In this document: one piece after another, positions 27,741 through 39,700 of the stretch | Layout: each line of letters starts with the position of its first letter | How positions within the stretch are numbered: the first letter of the stretch is position 1 | Source: Halictus rubicundus | Lineage: Eukaryota; Arthropoda; Insecta; Hymenoptera; Halictidae | Assembly (NCBI RefSeq): GCF_050948215.1 | Contig: NC_135163.1 | Location: 1,984,001-2,048,000 of the forward strand | Direction: 5' to 3' | DNA length: 64,000 bases | The notes under the pieces: generated by a model | Told to the model about the DNA's origin: nothing | Seen by the model: only the letters and a program-made list of their open reading frames with translations | Database searches by the model: none | Translations under genes and position numbers: made by a program

Positions 27741-30700
27741 CTCTCCGCTCCGGGTTTCTCTTTATCCGTGTTCCCGTGTTCCCAGTGTTGTCTGTATTTT
27801 CATTGCGGCGTGCACGGTTGTTCGGTTCTCCGCGCGTCGTGTTTCGCGATCCGTGCACGTCCTCGCGTAACGTGCACGTTCACCCCGCGAAGCCACGTGT
27901 GAGTGTGTAACGTAGGTTGCTGGCACCTTGATGAAGGGTTCGCGTGACGAGTACCCTCTATCCGCCGGTATCCTGTCTCTCCCTCTTTGCTGACCCGCTC
28001 TCTCGTCCACACCTCCCTATATTCCGCGCGCTCGCGCTCGCGCTCACAGTCTTCGCCTTCGCCACCTTCCCCCCCTCGCCCCTTCCCCTCTCTGTCTCTC
28101 TTTCCGTCGCCTACTTAAACTTTGAAAAATACACGAACGGCTGTCGGCTTTGTAAACTCGAGAACGAGTGCGAGTACGATTTGGTTCGCGCGCGCAAAAC
28201 GCGCGGAACGGACGTTCGACTTTCCGACATTTTATTTTTTTTTTTGCTGTTGCCGTTAAGTCGCGAATGCACTGGTGGCTGGTAACTCGCGACGTTTCTT
28301 CAGGGAGTAAATTGCACACCTCTTTGCAAATATTCGAAATATATTGTTTCGCTCTCCGAGAGAAACTGTCGCGAGCGAGTTGAACTTGTTGGCCGTTGTC
28401 TAGGAGACGTTTAGGCGTGTCGGGAGCGTGTCGCACAAGGTGCTCGCTAGTGTATTCGCACCTTTAGTTGCTCTGTCGGCCCCCCCGCTCTGCCCCCGTG
28501 CTCGCGTTTACACCGAGCGTTGACCATGCCGCGGCGGCAACAGCGCTCCGGCGCGAATAAAGAGAAGATAAAGGTTCGTTATTGGGTCAGGTGGATCGGA
28601 GATCGACGAAAACTCGTTGATTATACGTTCCGAGGCTGACGGACAGGGCTCTCTGGAACAGCCTTTCCTTAAACCTTAAACGATCCGAGCGAGTTGCCGA
28701 GAGCCCGAGTTCGAGCCCGCGCTCGCGCTCGATCCTTTTCTTCCTTCTCTCTCTCTCTCTCTCTTTCTCGTCATCACAATGACGTCGTTCGACTCTTTGC
28801 ACGCTCGAAATTGCCTTTGTTCGTCGTACCGAAATCGAGGTCTACTAGCGGCAAGGACAGCGACGCGAAGGCAAAGAAAACGTCGAGCGTCGAGGGACTC
28901 GAACGGAGAAAGAGAGAGAGAGAGAAAGAGAAAAAGAGAAAGAGAAAGAGAAAGAGGGAAAAGGAGAGGCTGAAAACTGGCGGATGCTAACGTGGGAAAA
29001 AGAGAGGCTCCGTGAGCAGCTAGTCCTCGTGGAAGAATCGGAGGAGCGCATGGCCCCGGCACCCCGCGGGGCCAGACAATTCCACCTGATTGGTCCGAAT
29101 TCGTATTGTCACTCGACGGAGTGACGTTTTCGTTTAGCCTTAGCCGGGAATTCGTGGCGAGTTTCTCGTGCTAACGACGCTATTCGTGCATCGTCGCGTT
29201 CTTGATATATCGATCGTCGCCAGGAAGAGGACGTCGGCCCACCGACACGCCCCGGAATCGTTTCAAAAATCTCTTTCAGTCGACAAGTTTTTCGACGGTC
29301 AGCGACGTCGCGCGACCGATCCGATCCGATCCGATCCGATCCGATCCGAACCGTCTAGCAACCGCTTCACGACTCGCGAGAGCTCGCGCGATCCGCTTCG
29401 CGTGTGGGTACGTCTCAAGGCTGTTCCGCCGCGCACGCTGCGCGCCGCGCAACGACCGAATGCGTCTTCGAGTGCACGCACGCACCTCGCAACCTATAAC
29501 CTTCTGCGACCGGATAAACTACGAAATCATTCGGAGCGTGTAATTCCTAATTGCTCGCGTTTGCCCCGAGGTATCGGTTTACCGGCCGCGAGTACGCATC
29601 GATCGGCTGCTCTCTCAACTATAGCCTGGTCTTTTCAAAGAAGCGACCGTAATAGACGCCCGTCGCGTCACCTCGCATCACGCCGCCAGCGTCTAATCCA
29701 ACTACTAAAAGATTAAAAAATGCTGCAGCTTTGTACCTAAAAATACACTGGCAACGTTTAACAACATTCAGAGATCGATTTGCAGGCAACGTCGTTCAAA
29801 CTCGTTGAACTTTTGTCGATTGTCACCGTAATCGTGCCAACTTCCAACTATAAGCGTTACTTCCGTGTTTCGCTACGTATTTGTAATTTTGTAACGGGCC
29901 ATAGAAAAAACGAATTACGTTTGGCGTTACTGTGTCGGTCGCAGAGTCTCATTATATTTTTACACGGAAAGACAACCGTTGCTCGACGCAGCAAACCGTG
30001 TCCTTACACCTCGATCCTTGTCTAGCCAAATATGTAGAAAAATATGTATAAACAGTTTAACACTAAACCTACCAAGCATTAACAGTAAATATTGCCATAT
30101 AAATGCGGATGTTTACGCAATTTTCAATTTTTGTAGACAAATCTTAAGAAAATAGGGTGAAACAAAATCCTGTTTTTCATGGAACGGCCTCTGTAGATCC
30201 AAAACGAATAAAAATCGTACTAAATTCTATGGAATTTTATATCATGACATTTTTTTTTAAGTTTTCATAAGCCGTAAATGCATAAAGGTCCGCAGTCTAC
30301 TTATAAAAATGGCAACCCTGAATTTATCGAGATTGTCTGTAATTTTCAATACAGTAAATTCTTGGACAAGAAAATTTATTCCACTATTTTCCACAAAAGA
30401 ATTTGTATACTTTCAATAATTGTGAAATATAAAACCGGTCATTTTGATAGTGGTAGGTTTACTGTTGAAAATATTGCTGTTCAACATTTTTCGCACAAAT
30501 TTTTATTTCGAGACTGTAAATCGATGTAATTGTGAACGAAGGATGCAGAGCAGGGTCGTGATATTTTTCGGAAAACGTTAAAAAATTGGAATTGGGTAAA
30601 CGGGTAGCCTGGTGCCCGGTTGGCTATACAAGACGATGCGGCGATGAGACTTTTCGAGCCAGCCGATGTTATTGCCGGGATGCTATCGAGACCATCGACG

Positions 30701-33700
30701 ATTCGGTGATCTCTTTTTTTCTTCAGATCGATCCGACGCGAGGGAACGATCGACAGCCACCTCCGGTTCGAGCGTAAAGCCTATCGTGTAACGCGTAACG
30801 CGTAACGCGTAACGCATTACACGTCGAGTACCGCGAAATCGCGCCGGGTTGCGAGTTGTCGTTTTACGAGAGGACAGCGTTAGACGAGGCGAGGTGAGGT
30901 TCTGTTCTCCCTTGCGTACAAATATCTCGTAACACGGATGCGGTCACGCATCCTTAGAGCGCGCAGCTGCGGCCTCCAGTTTATTAGCATACCTATAAAA
31001 ATGAACGCGCGCTCGCGCGGTATATCCACAAAGGGGCATAAATTGCCACGATAAATTACACCCGAAACACCCTTAAATATCTCGTAAAACGTCGCTCAAT
31101 GAAATCCATTAGTTCGAGTATGTACGTTCGGGCCGAACTTTTGTTTAAGCGGCCGCAATTTCCTCGTAACCCGAACAGAGTCGACCGAGCCCATAATCGC
31201 AGAGAGGGAACCTGCCCTTGTTGTCGCGGCAGCCTAATAATTGATATGGCAGCGAACGGTGTAACGACGCCTAATTGCGATCCCGAAAATTTTCATTTTC
31301 TCCGTTCCGCGGTTCGCAGACAACCGGCCGCGTTTCTCGACCCTTCGAACGTGTGTTCGCACGTACTAAATTGAGGCAATTAGGCGAGTCGTAACTCGAA
31401 CAAACGCCGAAAACGTTCTCTTTATCTTTCAAGCTTTCCCCCCCCCCCCCGGTTCTGTTTGTCGTCTTTCTTTCGTCGCATGTTTCCGTTTCGCGAATCG
31501 GTTAACGTCGAAGCGGGACAAACGTTCGTTTACTCGCAATCGCGTTTCCTCGCCTCGACGCTTCGTGCCGGTCTCGGCCATCTTCCGGTGCACCTGCGCG
31601 CTGCGCGACTTCGCGACTGCGCGAGCCACGCGACCAAATTCTCGCCCCCGAAGAGAACACCGATTCGTTTTGGTTTCACTTCCGACTCGTTCCAAGTCCT
31701 ACTGCATCGTATCGGCCGACCAAGAAAGTCACAGCGAAACCGATTCGATTCGACAAACCCAATTTTGCTTTGCCATAACGGAAAGGCTGCGAGAAAACAA
31801 TGGACTACCCGGAACCTTCAATACTCGAAAGGCGGATGATTCTGATGACTATACAGACGGCAAGATTAAATATATTTTTAATGCTATTTTATCTAGACCC
31901 GTTGGTCTTCTTATTACACTGAACCGCGCAACTTTCAACAATGACCATTCTGAATGACAATTCAGGTGATAAAATAATTGACATATCCAAATGGACCCGG
32001 GTCCCGTCATCCAAGCGTTAAATATACATCTGCGCTCGTTGACACGTCAACTGCCACATATCATTCCCAGAGATTCTTAAAAAATCCGAGTAATTCAATC
32101 AATGAAAACGAAACTAGAAATTTTAAATGTATTACAGGGAATGCTGTTTTAACCTTTTTGAATTCTAAAGATCTTAATAAAATCCGGTCTATCTGGATGT
32201 GTCACAGTAAAAATGAATGTCTAAACCTAGTCAAAAATCACAGTCAGTCATACGAGACTGACACGGCAGTTAACGTGTTAAATAATCGTTAGACCGCGGA
32301 TTTTACGCATCAGTGGCGAAAACGAATAGGTCAAATATGAAACTGAAAAGATGTTAGAAGAATTTAAGAACAGGTACCTATGTATCACGTTCGACTTTTT
32401 AAGATGCTTAAAAGAGAAAATACATATTCACTTAACCCTCTATAGGCCGAATTTTGTTCCGTTGGTATCTATCCGCAGACAACTTGCATTCACTTTGATA
32501 TTTCAAGTTGATGGCGCTGCGAACCGTCATCAATATTGTTATTGATGATCTCAGAGACATTGTATAATTAAGACGTATACGTCATCTTGTGAAAAAACTA
32601 AAATTATTTGGTAAAATGTCGATATACACGTGACCTGAAAATTACACGGGCTCATAGAGAGTTAACTTTGGTCTCTTATTATAAATTTCAACAATTATTT
32701 TGGCGTAAATATTCGCGGTCTAATAACCGCTGATCGAAAGATGCCCAGAGAAACCCAACATCGTTTTCGAGGGTTCGACGTATCAAAAGGCTCTCGACTC
32801 GAGTCGTTCAAACGCAGACACGCTTCGCGGCACGGCTCCGTAGTTTTTGGGTCAGGCTCGAGTTCGTAGAAGGGAACGCGCTCGAGTGACGCCAGCGTCA
32901 CCCGACACGACGCGACGTTACGTTTCAAACAGTTTCAAAGTCAAAAGACACCGAGCGAACGTACCGCGAGTCGAAAATACGCGCGGTACGGCCGCGTCTC
33001 GTCGCGGCGTACAGTGAGATACAACACGGCTTACCTGCCCGTCTTAGTGATGATCATCTCGGTGCCAAGGTCGTTGAACTTGTCCCACAATTCCTTGGTC
33101 TCGAGGTGGCACTCGACGTCCCGGAGCTCGTCGGAGTTGCAACTGGTCCTGAGCCGGTGCTTTCGTTCGTGATCGCCGTGGACGTCCTGACACTTTCTCC
33201 CGGAGGTGACGCTGAGGTCGTCGGGCGCCGCGTGGATCGGCCCGTCGTCGACGCTGCTGCACTCCTCGACGTCGACGTCGACCTCCTCGTCCTCCTCGTT
33301 GCCGGACTTCTCGGTGCCCTCGCTCTCGCCCTCGCAGTTCTCGACCTCGTCGTCGGCCAGGAGAGCCTCCTCCGTCACGACGGTCGCGGTCGCCACGATG
33401 TTCACCGGCGACGTCCTCAACCCTGCAACATCGTTCTCCTCGTTGTACTATCCGTCCTTCGAAATGGAACAAGTACCGGTCCGAAAAAATGATACTCGTT
33501 TCGCAAAAAACCGTCGGATTGGTCAGGTGCGCACATTTCGGCTCGTATCGCGTCGCGTGACGGTGAACTTCTTCGCTTCGCTTGGCCCTGTGCCGGTCCC
33601 GAGTGCCGCGTTCCCGAGGGACGCGGACGGTACATGGGACATCCGACATCGGCATAAAGACGCGAAGCGAGTAAAACCGTTTCCGTTGCGAGTAGACGGA

Positions 33701-36700
33701 GAGACCGAGGGGGAACTCGAAAAGGTGAGGCCGGCCCGTTCTTTATCGACGCGTTTACCATTAAGCGTGTCGATTTAACCGAGTGAGATGTACCGGAACG
33801 ATACGCGGAGTCGAGTGTCGGAGTGTCGGAGTGTCGGAGTGTCGGAGTGTCGGAGGGGCGAAAGAGCGAAGAGGCGGGGGTAATTAATCGAACCGGGCGC
33901 GCATCTGCTACGAAGGTGGCGCCTAATTAAACCGTCAGATTTCAAGAAAGCCAATCCACCGCGCCAGTGTACACAATGTTAATTGCACCGGTCACGATAC
34001 CGATCTGTTAATTTGTACTATTCCGCGCGAACAATGCGTCTTCCGGTCCCGTATCTCAAATTGGATCCGCTACCGATACCCGTGCATTTACGTACGCTCG
34101 CGCGCACCACCGCGCCGAGCACACCCATACACACACACACACACACACACACACCACCGTGCCCTCGTAGACGAGTGTCGCGATACGCCGGGAGAAAAAT
34201 TGCTTCTGCCGAGAAAGTATTACCCGAACAAGGCGGACCGTTCGTGACCTCTTTGTTTCCTCTTTGATCGCGCCAATTTCCTCGGCACCGTGAAACGAAT
34301 TGTCTTGGGCGTCCACCGAACAAGGGGGAGATGGGACCTATCGACGAACCTTTTCAAGGGTTCCTTCTCGCGAACGCGAACGCAACCGGCGCGGAAACGG
34401 TTTCGAGAAAACGTTGCTGACCGTTACGCGCGAACACGGTTCGGGCCACGCGTGCTCAAACCGGTTTTTCGTCAAATTTTCGACTACGCGCTTTTGACAA
34501 CGATGGCGTCGACCAATTACTTTCACCGTTCCGCTCTAGGGGAGACCCGGGGGACGATGAAACGCGACGCGACGCGACGCGACACGACGCGACCGCTCCG
34601 AGCGCGTCCGTTTCCTCGTTTCGTCGAGTGTGTACAAATATTTGATAGCGCTCGACGCCTCCGTGCAACCGGTTTCAACTCGAACTCGAACGCGTTGTTC
34701 GGTTGTTCGACTATTCGTCGGACGATTTTGATGTAGATAATTATAATTGTACGAGAAGAGAAGCGGCGTCCGTGTACGGAGGGGGCGAGAGAGCGAGTAC
34801 CGGTGAAATTATACCTGTTGGTCGGTCGACGATCGTCGAAAACCCGGTGAAAAAAGAAAAAGAAAACGAAAAAGACGGGAATTTCGGCCGCGAATTCGCT
34901 CGACCGAGGAGAAACGACGACGAGGACGCGCAACGCGTTAAAAAGGAAGGTAAGTTAGCGGGGCATCGCGTGCGACCCTCGGCCGTTGCGTGCACTCCCG
35001 TGCACTCACGTGCATCTGCGTGCATCTGCGTGCATCTGCGTGCACGTACGCACTCACGCAGGCCGCGCTCATTGTCATCGGCACTTGTCGCACACGCAAG
35101 TACGAGGCGATTCCTCTTTGCTCCTCTTTGATCCTGCTTTGCTCTCGTTCTCTCTCTCTCTCTCTCTCTCTTTCTCTTTCTCTCTGTTTGTCTCTATATC
35201 CCACCTTTACTGCGTCGCCTCGAGAACTCGGCTTCGAGTTTCCCTCAACAATAACGATAATAACGTATCCTCCAAGGTTGGCTCGCGGCGACGAGAACGG
35301 CAACAGCGAGACAACGAGCGCTGGTTGCTTCGCGAGCGTTTTTCGGGGAGGGCAACTTTTCGGGACGAACGCGAACGGTGTCGGAGCCGCACGCGGGACC
35401 GGGTGCTCCGAGTAGGCGTGGCTTCGTTGTTCTCGCTTTCATCGGTGACGCGCAGCGCTCCACGGAGCAATCCATGCCCGTTCTGCACCGATCGTAGGAT
35501 ATCGGCGAATCGGATGGCGCAGCATCCACCTTGTTCCATGTCCGTGCAACTTTATCCCGAGTGAAAAAGTTGACGCTCCTCGAGGCAATCTGTGTCCATG
35601 CGCGACGACTTTTATTGAAAAAGAAAGAAAGGGTATTGATCCGCTGAGCATCGAATTTCAACGACTCCGACGATTTCTCTCCGTATACAGTAGCATCGGC
35701 AAACGCGATTTCGTGGCTCTCCGTTTCGTCGGAGCGAAGCCGCTGCCCCATGGAGCGATCTGTGCCCATTCCTCTTTCAAAGCGCCGCTGCGGAGCAAAT
35801 AACGATAGGAGATATGCAGAATAATGTTCGTTTCGCTTTTTCTTCGCGTAACGCGGCCAGAGTGGGTGCGGCTTGGTTGCTCCAGCTTTCGACGAATCGG
35901 TGCCCCACGGGGCCATCCGTGCCCGTTGCGAGGAGCATCGGGAGCAAGCGTCGAGCATCGTTGCAACTTTCTCGCGAATAGACGTCAGGGTCGAGGATAG
36001 ACGAAATGAAACGGAACGGAACGAAATGGATGGGTCGCGACGGGACGCGGGAACGGAGAAAATCCTCCGAGCGGTATCGTCGCGAGACGAACTAGGCTTG
36101 TTTCGCGAAACGGAGCGGGCTCGCTCGCAACGGCAACGGCAACGGCAATGGCAACGGCAATGGCAGCGGCAACGGCAGCGGCAACAGCCGGTCGACAGCG
36201 GCAAGCATCGGGGAAAGCCTGGCGTTAAAATTAACACCTCGACCGTGCGTGTTGCGTGTTGTGCCTCGACCTCGACGTTCTTTCACGAACATCACGCGTT
36301 CGCGGTTTTCATCTCGAATTCCTGTTTCACCTCCGTAAGCGGGCTCTCCCTGCGCTCCGTGCACTCCCTGCTCAGTTCCTCGCGTCCCTCTCTCTCTCTC
36401 TCTTTTTCTCTCTTTCTCTCTCTCCCTCTCCTGTCCCGTTCGGATCCTCGACTCGCCCCGGTTCTCCATCGATTCGCTCTCGGTAGCATTTACGCGCGAC
36501 AATTGTTCGGCCAAGGTGAGTCTCTCTCTCGGAACGGCTAATTTCGTTTTGCCGGCGCGAATCACGATCGTAATGGGTACATACTCGGCCAAACACGGCC
36601 GCAACAACAACCTGCTACTCGCTCCCCGAGGCGTGCCTGTGTGTGCATTAATAATCTTCCGCAACGACACGCGAGGCGAACAGAAACGAAGAGAACCGAG

Positions 36701-39700
36701 GAGAGGCGAGAAGAGAAGAGGCGTTGCTCGGTACGACCGCGAACCCATTGTTATATTCTCGCGTTCTCGTTGCACGGTGAGTCGCCGATATTTGCGAATC
36801 GTCCGGAGAATCGCGTGCAGCCGAGTCAGCAAACCGGAAGAAGATTTCGAGGCAGGAAGAAGGGAAACTGGCAAACAGCAAAAACAATTGGTTCTCGTTG
36901 ACGAAGACGTTTCGCTCGCTATCTATTCCCTCCGTGGCGAAATTTAACAAGTCGGACACCGACGCGCGAGAGGGCAGAATCGCGAGCAGAGGGGGCTAAA
37001 CCGGAAGCGTTTGCGGCGTCGGAAGGATTCGACGGTCGGCCGATCGGTCCGTGGCTCGCCACCGAGAGGTGGTCCCGTGTTCCATGATCTTAAGGCAAGA
37101 AGAAATATGACCGAGCTACTGACGTCAGCTTCCTTTTGCCACGACCGACAGCCGACCACCCAGAATCCTGTCACCACCCAGCCGTTCGAAGGACGTTGCT
37201 CCAAGTCGAAAGGATCGACGGAACGAGCCGGAACAACGAACCTGGAGCACTCTCACGATTTCGGAAAAATCGCGAGAAAACGCGATCTAGACTCTGGGGT
37301 GTGTAGACGGATCCCGCCGATCCCCGGTCGAACGGCGGGAGCGCGTTTCAGCGTTTATCGTCGCTGGACATACGTCGCGTCGTTGCTCGGCGAGTTGTTA
37401 TTATCGCGCGCACGCCACGCCGCCGTCAGACCGAATTGATTTCGCGTTGCCGCCTCGCTACATGGCGCTTTTGTACCGAACTCCGAGCCATTCGTGCACA
37501 TTTTTTTCTCCCTCGGCGTCCCGGCCGACAGCGTTGCGCGATATACGCGCTCTCGCGAGACAATGATTACACGTGACGGCGGTGCGAGATCTTATGAATC
37601 TAATTGCGGGTTGGTATTTAATGTTTTCCACCTCGGCCGCTCTTTCCCGTCTCTCTTGCTCCCTTGCTCCCCCGCCCCTCGTTCCCCGAACCCCTCTGTT
37701 CACTATTCCTCCGTTCTCTGTTCTCGTGTGTGCGCTCTCTCTCCATCTTTCCTCCTTTCCTTCTCCGCCGACACGGCGAAACTTGTTCTTGGGAACGATT
37801 AAGAATCTCTAGATTGCCACGGGAGCCGTAATGGCGTCGTTAAGTGCGCTAATGTGATTACCGGCTGAAAGCGGCGAACGGTCGAGCGCTCCGAGACAAA
37901 AACAGGGGCAATTTACGTTCCCTCGTCGGAAAATTGGCCGGTCGTGTAACAGCTCGCCTTTTTCCACTTCGGGAACGCGCGCGCGCGCGCGCGCGAACGC
38001 ACCGGTGTTTTCCGGTTCGCCGAGACATCGAGAAACGACGTCGAGACGTCGAACCAATTTTCCGTCCGCGTGCCGCGCGGGTCCTCCTCCCGGACCGAAA
38101 TTACACCGGCGCGAGCTCAAAGATAGCTCACCGATCGTTAATTTCGGTGCGAACAGGTAAAATTTACGCGCGATCCGTTGGCAACAATTAGCCGCTTTAT
38201 TTTCTGGTTCGCGGCGCTCCCGTTTCGGCCGCTAATTATCATCGGTCCTCCCGCCAACCGTCGTCTCCTCCGACCACGCTCTCCACCTAGCGTCTATTTT
38301 CGTCCGACCGATGGATCGCGAATTTCTAATTAAACGGACGGAGTGCGAACGAGTCTGACGGCGCTCGGATCAACGAACGTCGACGAGAATCTGCGTCGCG
38401 ATCACATATTCCTCGCTGATATTTTGCGTGCGTCTGCTTCTATAGACGCGTGTCGTAAAATATACCTACGACTCTAAAAAAAAAAAAAAAGAGAAACGCG
38501 GGGATTGACCGTTTCCGAGAACCCCGTCTTTCCGAGAAGCGTCTCGAACCGCCCGAGACGGTCCGACGGTAGAGGACCGCGGTCGACGCGAGTTCGCCTT
38601 CAAATTCGACTCGTTTTTACTCGTTTCCATTTGTTCTCCGAACAATCTATCGCGTGTACACATGATTGGCAAGTGTCGCGGGACGAACTCGGTTAATGGG
38701 AACGAATAATTCTGTGAGAATCCAGGCGAGAAAGACATTGCCGCGTTTAATTTGCTCGATAGGGGCGGGTTCATCTAAATCAACTATACTCGCTCCTTTT
38801 TTTTTTCTCAGGCAATACGTTCGTTATACAGGTATGAAAAAGTAAACGATTAAATAAACACGAAGTGACGATAGCCCAAAAATTCAGGCTGTCAGACGTA
38901 CAAAAGATCATACAATAATGAATGCAAGCGATTTAACACTTTGACTGTCAAACTAGCAACCACAAAAATTCCATAAAATCAAAGTAAGTTATTCGATGAA
39001 ATAAAAATTGAAAAGATTAAATGTATGATATTGAGTAGTCCTTCAACTTTCTTGCATTGTACAGATCCTAATCAAATTTGGTACAACGCATATATATTAA
39101 CGTGAAAATTCATTTTAAAACCTGGACAAATGATTCCGTCACTCACGTGTGGGTGACATGGCAGTCAACGTGTTAAAGCGCACGTGAAAGATCGGCGAGC
39201 CGCAGGTAGAGTATTGCCGAGCTAAATAGTAATTTCTCGTATTCGTCAAGGGACAAGAAAACTTGCCGCGAATTGAAAAATACAAGACCACAGGGTGCGA
39301 GATTAAAGCGACACGGGTTAACACGACTCGACCGCTGCAAGGGACACGGATACGATCTTTATCGCGGTTTTTTTTCCTCGCTCGTCCGTAGAAACTTGTC
39401 GACACCTAATCCGGCCGAGGGGACCGACGCGACGCGACGCGACGCGACGCGACGTCTCTTTCAAGAAATTGAACCTGTTGGCCGGCTGACTTTTGAAACC
39501 ACGGGCGACGCGATCGCGCGGGCCAGAAATCGGCGAGCAAAAGAAACCTCGCGGTATACATCGTTTCAACGATACGCGATCGAGTTCGAAAACGCGTTGC
39601 AAGGAAACCTGTCGGCGAGTGGTTGACGGGAGCGTTGGTTCCGTCGCAGCGACGGGGTAACAATCGTCCGAAAGAGGTTGTCGAACCGAGAGGGAAAAAA

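Larger units (their letters stand above)
21432..33034 (-). other. T-box intron 2 (11.6 kb) with a nested antisense frame
   Basis: Contains the 247-codon frame at 23749-24492 on the opposite strand, a nested transposon stack at 21.4-23.0 kb, a 611-bp fold-back element at 25908-26518, and TTAA elements at 30057-30468, 32149-32281 and 32432-32665. 26519-30056 has pyrimidine tracts (27695-27746, 28747-28766), (GATCC)n at 29317-29349 and otherwise nothing I can support. 30469-32148 holds a GTAACGC repeat (30787-30815) and a poly-C run near 31438-31451. Confidence 0.8.

Noticed and set aside
33044..33655. 203-codon minus frame over T-box exon 2
   Set aside because: Arg/Gly-rich shadow of the true exon frame; the correct frame is fixed by the Tbx20 match and splice phases.
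35245..36237. 330-codon minus-strand frame
   Set aside because: Contains Cys-Arg-His repeats from a GGCAAC microsatellite and no recognisable fold; it lies in a T-box intron.
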